Below, in pieces: positions 7,980 through 16,198 of a DNA stretch of 35,563 nt. This DNA is from Rickettsiales bacterium (GTDB lineage Bacteria > Pseudomonadota > Alphaproteobacteria > Rickettsiales > Rickettsiaceae): positions 1-35,563 of the forward strand of contig NVVL01000053.1 in NCBI GenBank assembly GCA_002402195.1, given 5' to 3'. Within the stretch, counting starts at the first letter, position 1. Every line of letters starts with the position of its first letter. The notes beneath the pieces were generated by a model. It was not told the DNA's origin. It saw only the letters and a list, made by a program, of their open reading frames with translations, and ran no database searches. The translations under genes were made by a program, and so were the position numbers.

Positions 7980-8741
7980 ATGACTAAGAGTTCAGAGTGG
8001 CAGATGATTTTAGGTAGTTCATCTGAGGATTGGCGCCTGAATTTTGTGAGCGTGATGAACTCTTTGCTTGTGATGTGTGAAGAAGGTTTTGGTAGTAATG
8101 CTGAGAAAGGGGTGGCATCATCTGGGTTAAATGCTCGTAGCAATGAAATTCTTGCTAAGAGTCTTGATGCTTTACCTGCTGATATGAAGCCATATTGTGA
8201 GCAAGGATTCTCGAGCAACATACTTGGCTTTTTAGCCTTTAACGAGAAGGTGAAAGGATTTTTATTATCTCAAGTTTTTTTACTATTATCATCTCCAGAA
8301 GCTCAGCAGGTGGATCAGTTTTATGACTTGAGAGGTCAAGCCATAAAGCTTTTAAAATCTCTCTCATTATCGAAGCAGGTGCAATATTTGGTCGAGAAGC
8401 CAGTAATGGTAGTACTTGGTGATGATGATTATGCTGAGGCTGTAGATGCTCTTGGTGAGGAGTATTTGTTGACTATTTTAAAAGCACCCGGTGCTATAGA
8501 GCAGTTAGGAGATCTTGGTGCAGTGATACAAGACGTTCAGGACATAACTACTCTTAACAAGATTCTATGGGCTAATCTAGCGGTTGACCTAGGTATAGTA
8601 CAAGCTAGGAAAGATGAGTTGGCAAGAGAAGCTGCTGAAGAATTAGCAGCTGCAGAATTTGTATCAGATCAAGAACTTACTGAATTACCCCCGCTAGGGG
8701 AGGACTATGGTTATGTAGCGGGTACGTATAATACTGATTAG
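7980..8741 (+). CDS. hypothetical acidic protein, 253 aa
   Basis: I do not recognise this protein. It is acidic, Leu-rich and predicted mostly helical, with no signal peptide or membrane segment. Residues about 205-225 (RKDELAREAAEELAAAEF) look like a single amphipathic helix, and the end is a disordered tail with LPPLGEDYGYVAGTYNTD. I chose the ATG at 7980 because GAGG lies nine bases upstream; the same frame extends to a TTG at 7965 whose codon overlaps that Shine-Dalgarno. It converges on the ankyrin gene across a hairpin at 8771. The lone-gene setting next to an ankyrin effector candidate makes a host-directed role thinkable, but nothing in the residues shows it. Confidence 0.68.
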   Translation: MTKSSEWQMILGSSSEDWRLNFVSVMNSLLVMCEEGFGSNAEKGVASSGLNARSNEILAKSLDALPADMKPYCEQGFSSNILGFLAFNEKVKGFLLSQVFLLLSSPEAQQVDQFYDLRGQAIKLLKSLSLSKQVQYLVEKPVMVVLGDDDYAEAVDALGEEYLLTILKAPGAIEQLGDLGAVIQDVQDITTLNKILWANLAVDLGIVQARKDELAREAAEELAAAEFVSDQELTELPPLGEDYGYVAGTYNTD

Positions 8742-8770
8742 ATTTTCCACGTAAAGTTTGTTTTGCCCCC

Positions 8771-8810
8771 AAAGCAACGGAAAGCTTGTCTGCCAGATTT
8801 CTGTTGCTTT
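8771..8810. terminator. bidirectional hairpin between convergent genes
   Basis: The arms AAAGCAACGGAAA (8771-8783) and TTTCTGTTGCTTT (8798-8810) pair with one internal mismatch around a 14-base loop. It lies between two convergent coding regions ending at 8741 and 8932, where a shared terminator would be expected. No long T-tract follows on either strand beyond the stem's own TTT, so efficiency is uncertain. Confidence 0.5.
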
Positions 8811-8931
8811 GCGAATAGGCGGACGGGCAAGCGAGCTCTATCTCTAGGTTTTTGCTCCCCGTTTTGGATAAAATATTGCAACAGGATTTAACGCATACAC
8901 AAAGAATATGGCAGGCTCTTCCATTCTGTTA

Positions 8932-10323
8932 CTACAACATGTCATCATCTATAGCTCCGTTACCTATCATATGGGCGTCAAAGGTGAAGCTGGAATCAAG
9001 ATTGCTAACACCGTAGTCTTGAGGCATAATTGTTGATACCACTAATTTCAACAAATCTACCAGTGTCTCATTATAGAGCTCAGCCGTAATCTTTAGCATT
9101 GAACTCCCAATATGTCGTAACAATAATGCACTTGTTGGATTGTTAACAAACTCTTCAACAGACAAGACCCAAATATTAGAGCCTCCACTTATTAACATCG
9201 CTACTACATCTGCGTGATTGTTAACAGCAGCCCACGTCAATGCAGTACCTCCATCCTCGTCAGCCAGATCAACATTAGTGCCTTGCTGTAGGAGAGTCCT
9301 CGCTATTTCTAATTTTCCATATTTAGCAGCCAAGATAAAAACAGGCATTTGAAAATCATTAAATACCCATTCAAGGTCATGCGCACTAGTAGTCAGATCA
9401 ATATTAGCACCTTCCTCTCTTAACAGCTTGACTATATTATCATGGCCGTATCTATAAGCATACCCCAATGCAGTATCGTCTCGATCATTAACCAGATGAA
9501 TATTAGCACTTCTCTGTAGTAACACCGCTACTACATTTGCGTGACCGTACTGAGAAGCAAACATCAATGCAGTATCTTGATTCGGATCAAGCTGATCAAT
9601 ATTAGCGCCTTGCTTTATTAACAGTGCTACTACATCTGCGTGACCCTTTTGAGCAGCCCACATAAATATATTAGTTGTCTGCTCATCAGTCAGATTAACA
9701 GTAGCGCCGTTCTCTATTAACACCTCTACTACATTTGCATGACCGTTGTGAATAGCCCGCATAAATATATTAGTTGTCTGCTCATCAGTCAGATTAACAG
9801 TAGCACCTTTCTCTATTAACACCTCTACTACATTTGCATGACCGTTGTGAATAGCCCACATAAATATATTAGTTGTCTGCTTATCAGGCAGATTAACAGT
9901 AGCACCTTTCTCTATTAACACCGCTACTACATCTGCTTGACCGTTGTGAATAGCGAACATCAACGCAGTACGTCCATCATTATCAGTCAGATTAACATTA
10001 GTGCCGTTCTCTATTAACACCGCTACTACATTTGCATGACCGTTGTGAGTAGCCCGCATAAATATATTAGTTTTCTGCTCATCAGTCAGATTAACAGTAG
10101 CGCCGTTCTCTATTAACTCCATTGCTACACCTACGTGACCTTCCATAACAGCCCGCATCAATGCAGTATGCCCATGCTTATCAGCCGGATCAACTGCTAC
10201 ATCTGTAGTGGTAAGTTTTACTCTTTTGGCTGATTCTGTCCCACCCCCCAAAGCTTCTTCCGCAGTACGCTTAGTTGTGGAACCGTTGTTGGATACGTCC
10301 ATTCCATCTGGTTTTTTTGACAT
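8932..10323 (-). CDS. ankyrin-repeat protein with putative nuclear localisation signal
   Basis: A 463-aa protein with about ten ankyrin repeats between residues 48 and 385, most exactly 33 residues long. Ankyrin repeats bind proteins, and in intracellular bacteria such proteins are often secreted into the host. Four repeats use an unusual TNIFM opening in place of TALM or TPLH. The N-terminus (residues 1-45) is low-complexity and carries KR at 18-19 and SAKRVKL at 31-37, which matches the core of the c-Myc nuclear import signal. The C-terminal 75 residues are not ankyrin (LRHIGSSMLKITAELYNETLVDLLKLVV). There is no Sec signal peptide. The ATG at 10323 has AGGGG upstream. Coding DNA shows a homogenised 99-bp array. 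Confidence 0.9.
   Translation of the reverse strand: MSKKPDGMDVSNNGSTTKRTAEEALGGGTESAKRVKLTTTDVAVDPADKHGHTALMRAVMEGHVGVAMELIENGATVNLTDEQKTNIFMRATHNGHANVVAVLIENGTNVNLTDNDGRTALMFAIHNGQADVVAVLIEKGATVNLPDKQTTNIFMWAIHNGHANVVEVLIEKGATVNLTDEQTTNIFMRAIHNGHANVVEVLIENGATVNLTDEQTTNIFMWAAQKGHADVVALLIKQGANIDQLDPNQDTALMFASQYGHANVVAVLLQRSANIHLVNDRDDTALGYAYRYGHDNIVKLLREEGANIDLTTSAHDLEWVFNDFQMPVFILAAKYGKLEIARTLLQQGTNVDLADEDGGTALTWAAVNNHADVVAMLISGGSNIWVLSVEEFVNNPTSALLLRHIGSSMLKITAELYNETLVDLLKLVVSTIMPQDYGVSNLDSSFTFDAHMIGNGAIDDDML
9660..10160. repeat. 99-bp tandem array inside the ankyrin gene
   Basis: The motif ATAAATATATTAGTT recurs at 9662, 9761, 9860 and 10058, that is at exact multiples of 99 bp. Flanking bases are also nearly identical between units, including synonymous positions. 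This means the units were copied recently at the DNA level or are kept alike by recombination, and the copy number is likely to vary between strains. Confidence 0.85.
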
Positions 10324-10462
10324 GTTAACCCCTATGTTCTTGTTGATTATTTAAATTTTCGACCGTTCGTTTATGAGTATTAAATTGTGTGAAATATAAC
10401 ATATTCTTTAGCATTTATCAATGATTATTTATTCTCCCGCCGGTTGCCCTGGGTTGGTCGCA

Positions 10463-10693
10463 TTAAAAATGCTGTAATGTGGTAAGAAAAATATCTTCGT
10501 CCCACCCTGCGGCTTTGCGCAATTCCTTTATGCTAGTACTATAGTTGTAGTTCGATTTATCGGAAGGTTTTTTTTCTTTTATAACGATAGAATCTTTAAA
10601 GGAACCTGTCGTTTTTAGTCTCAATACTCGACCATAATATAATCGATTTAGTAACAATTTAGGTGCTTTTCTCACTGTTAACTTGCACTGCAA
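10463..10693 (-). CDS. doubtful small ORF or gene remnant, 76 aa
   Basis: This frame starts with TTG and has no clear Shine-Dalgarno. The product is basic, with RKAPKLLLNRLYYGRVLRLK at the front and STSIKELRKAAGWDEDIF at the end; I recognise neither. It may be the tail of a decayed gene or a chance reading frame. It lies between the ankyrin gene and addA in a 434-bp stretch that otherwise shows no coding signal; 10724-10740 just beyond its 5' end holds an 8-bp tandem (CTGCCTCG) repeated about twice. Confidence 0.3.
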   Translation of the reverse strand: MQCKLTVRKAPKLLLNRLYYGRVLRLKTTGSFKDSIVIKEKKPSDKSNYNYSTSIKELRKAAGWDEDIFLTTLQHF

Positions 10694-10739
10694 CTATAGT
10701 GCTGGGAAGCTATGCGCAATCTGCCTCGCTGCCTCGCTG

Positions 10740-10762
10740 CCTAAAATACGGAATATTCTAGG
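10740..10762. repeat. dispersed palindromic element, copy over the addA stop codon
   Basis: This 23-bp imperfect inverted repeat has outer arms CCTAAAATA and TATTCTAGG. The same 23 bases occur in reverse complement at 22242-22264. The TAG stop of addA lies inside the right arm at 10758-10760. The left arm contains the 11-base motif that recurs near three other gene ends (see findings). Confidence 0.8.
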
Positions 10763-13700
10763 TCGCTTGTGCATCCTCCAGCTCCCGGAGTTTGCCATTT
10801 TCCAGCCATAAGATCATCGTACGAATCTGCTTGTTGGGATAAATTTTCTGCATAGTTTCACGGTAAAAAAGCAGCTGGTTATAATAATTCTCCGGTACTG
10901 GTTTGTCTGCAGCTGGGGGGAGCAAATCTGATTTATAGTCAACAATAATCACCTCCTGCGCGCGGGTGACAATCAGATCTATCCGTCCGATTTTCAGCGC
11001 TCCATCTGCCCGCGTGCCAATGCCAATTTCGGTTTTGGCGTCTTGCTGAATCAGCTGCATGAATTCTTGATTGGCGAGGATTTTTTCTATGCTAGACTTA
11101 ATGCGCTTTTGTGGTTTTGCATCTAAAGTTTTGATCAAAGGATGCGACCTCATACTGCCTGGGTCTGCTATTTTTATGGAATCTTCCAATATTTTATGGA
11201 AAGCCAAACCATAACCCATCGGATCTTTCTTGGACAGGGGCGAATAGTCCGGCTTATGATAGTCTGACTCTTTTGGAATCACATTTTCCTTTTGAGCCAA
11301 GACTTGCTTTCTATTATAAAAAAACTCCACCCCGGAGGCTTGTTTTAAAGCAGAATCATCCAGGCGCGCGGCGGCTTCTTCTGTTCCATATATAAGCCTC
11401 CCATCTTCTGATAGCTGGGCAAAATCCTGCATGGCTTGACGGGCGAGTTCATACCAGCAATTTTCTGGGAGTTTTTTGCTTCCCTGATATCCGCATATCA
11501 CAAGATGGTCCTCTGCGCGGGTCATGCCTACATATAAAAGCCTTAAATATTCTCCGTAGGCTTTGCTTTGTTTTAAGGCTTTTAATTCTTTGTAATAGTC
11601 AGGTTCAGAGGAGCTTTTTGCCGATGATAAAGTCTTTCCATCTACCCCCAAAAGGAACCTGTCTGAATTTACCGGAGTACCAGTAGTGTCGCAAAGAATC
11701 ACAAAAGGAGCCTGTAGTCCTTTCGAGGCGTGCAGTGTCATTATTCTGATTTTATTTAAGGAGGCGCTGTCTCGTTTGATCGATGTATCGATATTCTCAA
11801 GCCAAAAGATGAAGCTTTGCAGGGACGTGCCATGCTCACGCGCGAAATTACGAGAGGCGTATAAAAGCTCATCTATCGCATCATTGCTATCCGCGCCGCA
11901 ATGGGCGTTGAGTGTTTCCCTATAGTCCAAAATATCGACAATATGCTGGAAGAAATTATTAAGATTAGATTGGTCAAACAGATCTATAAATACGCTGAGC
12001 TTAGTAAATATATTACTACTATTATCACTGCTGCTATTATTATCTGCCAGCTTATTCTGTATATATTCCCAAATGGAATTTTCTCCGCGCTTTGTTGCGA
12101 TGTCGTATAGTTCCTCCTCACTTATGCCAATTAATGGTGATTTCAGGAGGGATGCAAGATTTAAATCATCATGAGTATTAATGACAAATTTGGCAACTGC
12201 AAGCAAATCACGTACGGCCAGATTCTCTCGCAAAGAAATACGGTCTAGCCCGGAAACTTCCAGCTTCTTATTCTTAAGCGCCCGGATGACTTCTTGAGTA
12301 AACTCATCACGTTTTCTAAACAAAATCATGAAATCGCCATAAGCAACCGGCGCGCCCGTGGATGGCAGAATCCTGCCGCTTTGGATTTGCTTTTCGATAT
12401 AATCTGCGATTTTTCCCGCCAGTGCGTGAGAGCTCGTCGCTTTGCTCTCTTCCGATAGCTCAATTGGCCAGAAGCTTTCTGGAACCTCATTTGTTTTGCA
12501 TATAGGCCAAAGCTCCACGCTCCCTGAATGTTTGGTTCTGAAAGCTTCTATCTTTGGCAAATGTGGATGAAAATTATCTGGCATATGGTTTTTGATATAG
12601 CTAAAAACATGATGCACGGACTCTATTATTTCTGCAGCTGAACGATAAGAAATTGACAAATTAATATCTTTAAACTCCTTCCCTCCAGAGGTCATTTTAT
12701 GTTTTAGTAATTTATTCATATGCGCAAATGATGCAACATCCGCGCCCTGAAAACTAAAGATTGATTGCTTCTCATCACCAACGACAAAAACGGTGCGGTT
12801 TTCTTCCCTGCCAGACTCGCCTGCGTAAAATTCACCTATCATCGCATCAATTATTTGCCACTGGGTGGAGCTGGTATCTTGAGCCTCATCAACGAGCAAA
12901 TGGTTAATCCCACCATCGAGCTTATAGAGCACCCACTCCTTAGCATCGCTGGATTTCAGGAGCTTGCTTGCATAAATGATCAAATCATCATAATCCAGCA
13001 GGCCTTTATTTGACTTAAACTCTGCATAGGTACGAAGAATGCTCGCCCCAAGCAGGGAGAGGAGCTTTGAGTGATGTTCCAGCTGATGCGACCGGTTTGC
13101 CTGGTCGATTTGGTGGGTTTCGTGCTGAATGTGCTCTAAATCACTATAAAGATTCGAGCCTGGTTTTGCTATTTTCTGCGGCACTATGCGTTTCTTTTTC
13201 TGACCAGATGCGGTGAGGAAAAAACTCTTTAGCTCCGGCACCGAGACATCAAAACCAACTATATCTTGCACGATTTGATGGCGAAGGATGGCGCTATAAT
13301 GCTGGTCAAAATCCTTTTGAAGTTCCGATATTATCTGAAGTGATTTCTCGTGAATATTATCAATATCAAGATTCAAAAACTTATCCCGTTGCCCGACTAT
13401 TTCGCTCAAGATTTCGTCTATGATCATCTCATGGAAATTCGCTGTTAGATATTCGTGAATCGGTGCTAGATCTTCTTTATATAAAAGAGTTTTCTTAATT
13501 TGTTGCAAGATGAAATAAGATTTTGTCTCATCGATAATCCGGAAACTAGGGGAGATTCCAGCCTCTAAAGGGAATTTCTTCAGCAATTTCTGACAAAATG
13601 AATGTATGGTCTGGATGTTGATTTTCTCCTCAAGGCTCAAATATGCACTATATAAATTCCGGGCGCGCGTAAGTTCTCCTCTGGCTGGGGGGCGCCCTAA

Positions 13701-13955
13701 TGTTTTGCTGAGTTCTTCTTTTAACCCCGCCTCCGAAAGCCCTGACCATTTCGCAAGGGAGCTCGTCACGCGTTCTCTCATCTCGCTAGCTGCGGCGTTG
13801 GTAAAGGTGAGGCATAATATCTTATTCGGGGGGCATCCTTGCAAGAATAAACGCAAAACGCGATCTGTAAGAATCTTCGTTTTCCCCGTTCCTGCCGATG
13901 CAGACACCCAGGTAGAAATCTCAGGGTTAGACGCTTCAATTTGCAGGATATTCAT
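10758..13955 (-). CDS. addA: double-strand break repair helicase-nuclease AddA
   Basis: AddA is the UvrD-like helicase and nuclease subunit of AddAB, which resects DNA double-strand breaks for RecA. The 1065-aa length fits. Helicase motifs appear in order: SASAGTGKT (Walker A, Lys25), CLTFTNAAASEM (Ia), DYDDLI, HLLVDEAQDTSSTQW (II), VVGDEKQSIFSFQGAD (III), SISYRS (IV), MTLHASKGLQAPFV (V) and LRLLYVGMTRAEDHLVI (VI). The C-terminus holds the RecB-type nuclease with GLAFHKILED and GRIDLIVTRAQEVIIVDYKSD, including the Asp and the DYK catalytic pair. No addB is in the window, although it commonly lies beside addA in alphaproteobacteria. The ATG at 13955 overlaps the TGA of a 22-codon upstream frame. 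Confidence 0.96.
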   Translation of the reverse strand: MNILQIEASNPEISTWVSASAGTGKTKILTDRVLRLFLQGCPPNKILCLTFTNAAASEMRERVTSSLAKWSGLSEAGLKEELSKTLGRPPARGELTRARNLYSAYLSLEEKINIQTIHSFCQKLLKKFPLEAGISPSFRIIDETKSYFILQQIKKTLLYKEDLAPIHEYLTANFHEMIIDEILSEIVGQRDKFLNLDIDNIHEKSLQIISELQKDFDQHYSAILRHQIVQDIVGFDVSVPELKSFFLTASGQKKKRIVPQKIAKPGSNLYSDLEHIQHETHQIDQANRSHQLEHHSKLLSLLGASILRTYAEFKSNKGLLDYDDLIIYASKLLKSSDAKEWVLYKLDGGINHLLVDEAQDTSSTQWQIIDAMIGEFYAGESGREENRTVFVVGDEKQSIFSFQGADVASFAHMNKLLKHKMTSGGKEFKDINLSISYRSAAEIIESVHHVFSYIKNHMPDNFHPHLPKIEAFRTKHSGSVELWPICKTNEVPESFWPIELSEESKATSSHALAGKIADYIEKQIQSGRILPSTGAPVAYGDFMILFRKRDEFTQEVIRALKNKKLEVSGLDRISLRENLAVRDLLAVAKFVINTHDDLNLASLLKSPLIGISEEELYDIATKRGENSIWEYIQNKLADNNSSSDNSSNIFTKLSVFIDLFDQSNLNNFFQHIVDILDYRETLNAHCGADSNDAIDELLYASRNFAREHGTSLQSFIFWLENIDTSIKRDSASLNKIRIMTLHASKGLQAPFVILCDTTGTPVNSDRFLLGVDGKTLSSAKSSSEPDYYKELKALKQSKAYGEYLRLLYVGMTRAEDHLVICGYQGSKKLPENCWYELARQAMQDFAQLSEDGRLIYGTEEAAARLDDSALKQASGVEFFYNRKQVLAQKENVIPKESDYHKPDYSPLSKKDPMGYGLAFHKILEDSIKIADPGSMRSHPLIKTLDAKPQKRIKSSIEKILANQEFMQLIQQDAKTEIGIGTRADGALKIGRIDLIVTRAQEVIIVDYKSDLLPPAADKPVPENYYNQLLFYRETMQKIYPNKQIRTMILWLENGKLRELEDAQAT

Positions 13956-13958
13956 AAT

Positions 13959-14000
13959 GGTAAAATGCTCATAATAATTGGTAAAACGCTCATAATATAG
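13959..14000. repeat. 21-bp tandem duplication upstream of addA
   Basis: Two copies of GGTAAAAYGCTCATAATA followed by three variable bases occupy 13959-13979 and 13980-14000, directly before the addA start. Being a multiple of three, the duplication keeps open a short frame on the minus strand (13952-14020, 22 codons) whose TGA overlaps the addA ATG. A TATAAT box on the minus strand at 14036-14041 could be the promoter -10. Confidence 0.65.
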
Positions 14001-14112
14001 TGAGAATTGATGTTTAACATAAGGGAGCTGTTATTATTATATCCCATCCTACACCGAGCGCTAACTCTTTTGAAGCAGTTTTTTCTACCGACGGCTACCG
14101 CTCCAAACCCCC

Positions 14113-14877
14113 TTACCCTTCCATAAGTTCTTCGATTGAATTACAGACAATGTGCATTTCCTTCTCGCCGGACATGTTGTGATCTGCATTCTTGATCAGT
14201 TTTAGAACAACATCATCGCTCACGATTTTTTCTGCCGCTCTTTTTGAAATGCTGCATGGAACGTCGATATCCCGCATGCTGTGGATTAAATGAGTGGGGC
14301 AGGTGATGTTGATTTTATCTCTAGTCAGGAGCAAATTCTTCCTGCCATCCAGAATTAAATCAAGGCTAACCGGGTATGTATGATCGCAGGATGGATCCGT
14401 GCCGATAACTTCATAAAAACCATCTCGCTCCAGAATATCCCGCTGCTCCTGTGGTAGATTGTTCCATATTAGCTCCTCAGTAAAGTCAAAAGCCGAAGAG
14501 ACCAGCACCATTCCCATCACTTTCTTTGGGTATTTTATGGCGAAAAGCGCGGTGATCCAAGCACCAAGGCTCGAGCCAACCAGCAGGGCAGGGCGGTCGC
14601 CCGCGAGGTTGTCAACAATCAGCTCAAGGCCGCCTGTCCAGCTGCTTATTGTGTGATTCAAGAATTCCCCGGAGGATTCTCCGTGTCCATAATTGTCGAA
14701 TTTAATAAAATTATATCCTTGTTTCTTACAGAAGCTTTCGACTAATTGACATTTCTTGCTCTGCATATCCGACATGAAACCATGATGAAAAATTACAAAA
14801 GGTGCTTTCTTTTTTGCAGCAACAAGTCTATTATAGGAAATAAAGTTTTCTTTGTTTTGGGCATGTATGATGTTCAT
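14113..14877 (-). CDS. alpha/beta hydrolase
   Basis: A 254-aa alpha/beta hydrolase of the serine esterase/thioesterase type. The oxyanion region is FHHGFMSDM near residue 30, the nucleophile elbow is VGSSLGAW near residue 103, the acid is in SMRDIDVPC near residue 205 and the catalytic His in NADHNMSG near residue 233. Its overall pattern (FIKFDNYGHGESSG, GMVLVSSAFDFTEEL) resembles the ABHD10-like proteins of alphaproteobacteria, whose mitochondrial relative removes acyl groups from protein cysteines; the substrate here is unknown. It has no signal peptide. It diverges from the glycosyltransferase gene with only 28 bp between the two starts, so promoters overlap the neighbour or lie upstream within it. 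Confidence 0.88.
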   Translation of the reverse strand: MNIIHAQNKENFISYNRLVAAKKKAPFVIFHHGFMSDMQSKKCQLVESFCKKQGYNFIKFDNYGHGESSGEFLNHTISSWTGGLELIVDNLAGDRPALLVGSSLGAWITALFAIKYPKKVMGMVLVSSAFDFTEELIWNNLPQEQRDILERDGFYEVIGTDPSCDHTYPVSLDLILDGRKNLLLTRDKINITCPTHLIHSMRDIDVPCSISKRAAEKIVSDDVVLKLIKNADHNMSGEKEMHIVCNSIEELMEG

Positions 14878-14905
14878 AATATATCTATTAATTTTGAGGT
14901 AATTT

Positions 14906-16066
14906 GTGACGACGACTAGAAAATATCATAAAAGACACTATAAAAAAACAATTCTGCAGGTCGTGCCTGCTCTTATTTCTGGAGGCGTGGAAAGAGGAAC
15001 TCTGGAAATCGCAAAGAAAATTGTTGATTCTAAAAATATATCGTTCGTTATTTCCTCTGGTGGCCCCCTCGTGGATGCCTTGAAGAAAGCCGGGTCTGAG
15101 CATATTACTATGAATGTTGCGAGTAAAAATCCTTTAACCATATTGCGGAATGTAAGCAAGATCATAAAAGTCATTCGTGATAATGATGTCGATATTATTC
15201 ATGTGAGATCAAGAGCCCCAGCTTGGAGCTGCTGCATGGCCGCAAAAGCAACGGGTGCAACTCTGATTACGACTTTCCACGGTATTTATAATTTTAAAAG
15301 CTGGATTAAGAAATATTATAACAGCGTCATGACCGAGGGGAAGCGGATTATCGCCGTTTCGAATTTCGTTAAAAAGCATATTATGGATAATTACCGCGTT
15401 GATGAGAGTAAAATCACGGTGATTCATCGCGGTGTGAATCATAAGGCATTTGAACAAAAGAAACTCTCTGCCGAGAAGCTCTCTCGGTTTAGAGAAAAAT
15501 ATAATGTTCCTGCTGGTAGCAAGGTGATTCTTCTTCCCTCCCGGGTGACCGCTTGGAAAGGGCATATGGTTTTGATTGATGCTATTAATAAAATTAAGGA
15601 TTTAGATTTTTATTGCATCATAGCCGGAGATCTTGCCAAACATCCGGGTTATGTTGCGCGTATTAAGGATAAAATCAAGAAATATAAGGTTCAGCATCGC
15701 GTGCAATTATTCGGCAATGAACCGGATATTATGGCTCTATATGGGATTTCAGATATCGTGCTTTCCACTTCAGTTGAGCCAGAAGCCTTTGGCCGAACAA
15801 TCATCGAAGCACAATCAATGGAAAAAATGGTGATCGCAACGAATATTGGCGGTGCGTGCGAAACTATTATTAATGACAAAACTGGTTTCCATGTCGCGGT
15901 GGGTGACTGCGAAGATCTTGCAAATAAGATCCGTCATTGCCTGTCTATCATTGGCACAGACGAGGCAAAAACCATCACCACAAATGCCCGGAAAATAGCG
16001 CAAGAGAAATTTTCTCTCGACTGCATGCTGAACAGTACCCTAGCTGTGTATGATGAGATGTCTTAA
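14906..16066 (+). CDS. family 4 glycosyltransferase, likely envelope polysaccharide
   Basis: A 386-aa GT-B fold glycosyltransferase (GT4). The N-terminal domain begins ILQVVPALISGGVERGTLEIA with the Gly-rich acceptor loop; IHVRSRAPAW near 105 and AVSNFVKKHI near 150 are typical. The donor domain has LLPSRVTAWKGHMVLIDAI near 210, and the EX7E motif lies in EPEAFGRTIIEAQ near 293. Similar enzymes in Rickettsiales are annotated as lipopolysaccharide glycosyltransferases; the actual sugar and acceptor cannot be read. The start is GTG at 14906, with GAGG about six bases upstream; the next in-frame ATG comes far inside the first domain. It has no signal or membrane segment. Confidence 0.92.
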   Translation: MTTTRKYHKRHYKKTILQVVPALISGGVERGTLEIAKKIVDSKNISFVISSGGPLVDALKKAGSEHITMNVASKNPLTILRNVSKIIKVIRDNDVDIIHVRSRAPAWSCCMAAKATGATLITTFHGIYNFKSWIKKYYNSVMTEGKRIIAVSNFVKKHIMDNYRVDESKITVIHRGVNHKAFEQKKLSAEKLSRFREKYNVPAGSKVILLPSRVTAWKGHMVLIDAINKIKDLDFYCIIAGDLAKHPGYVARIKDKIKKYKVQHRVQLFGNEPDIMALYGISDIVLSTSVEPEAFGRTIIEAQSMEKMVIATNIGGACETIINDKTGFHVAVGDCEDLANKIRHCLSIIGTDEAKTITTNARKIAQEKFSLDCMLNSTLAVYDEMS

Positions 16067-16198
16067 GTTTGATCTTCCTTATCTTTGCGTACATAGCTTC
16101 TTAGAACTATCTAGATATTTTTTGCTTTATTAACATAAACTATAATTGTAGTATTAGGTGCAGACAAATTGATACGCAAATCGCAATTGACGCGCCTA

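Noticed and set aside
9660..10160. Possible CRISPR array from 99-bp periodicity
   Set aside because: The whole unit, not only a short direct repeat, is conserved, and it is in frame within an ankyrin gene.
16118..16146. TATAAT box between the glycosyltransferase and the amidase
   Set aside because: The genes converge here, no gene follows on the plus strand, and the spacing to a -35-like TTTGCT is only 14 bases.
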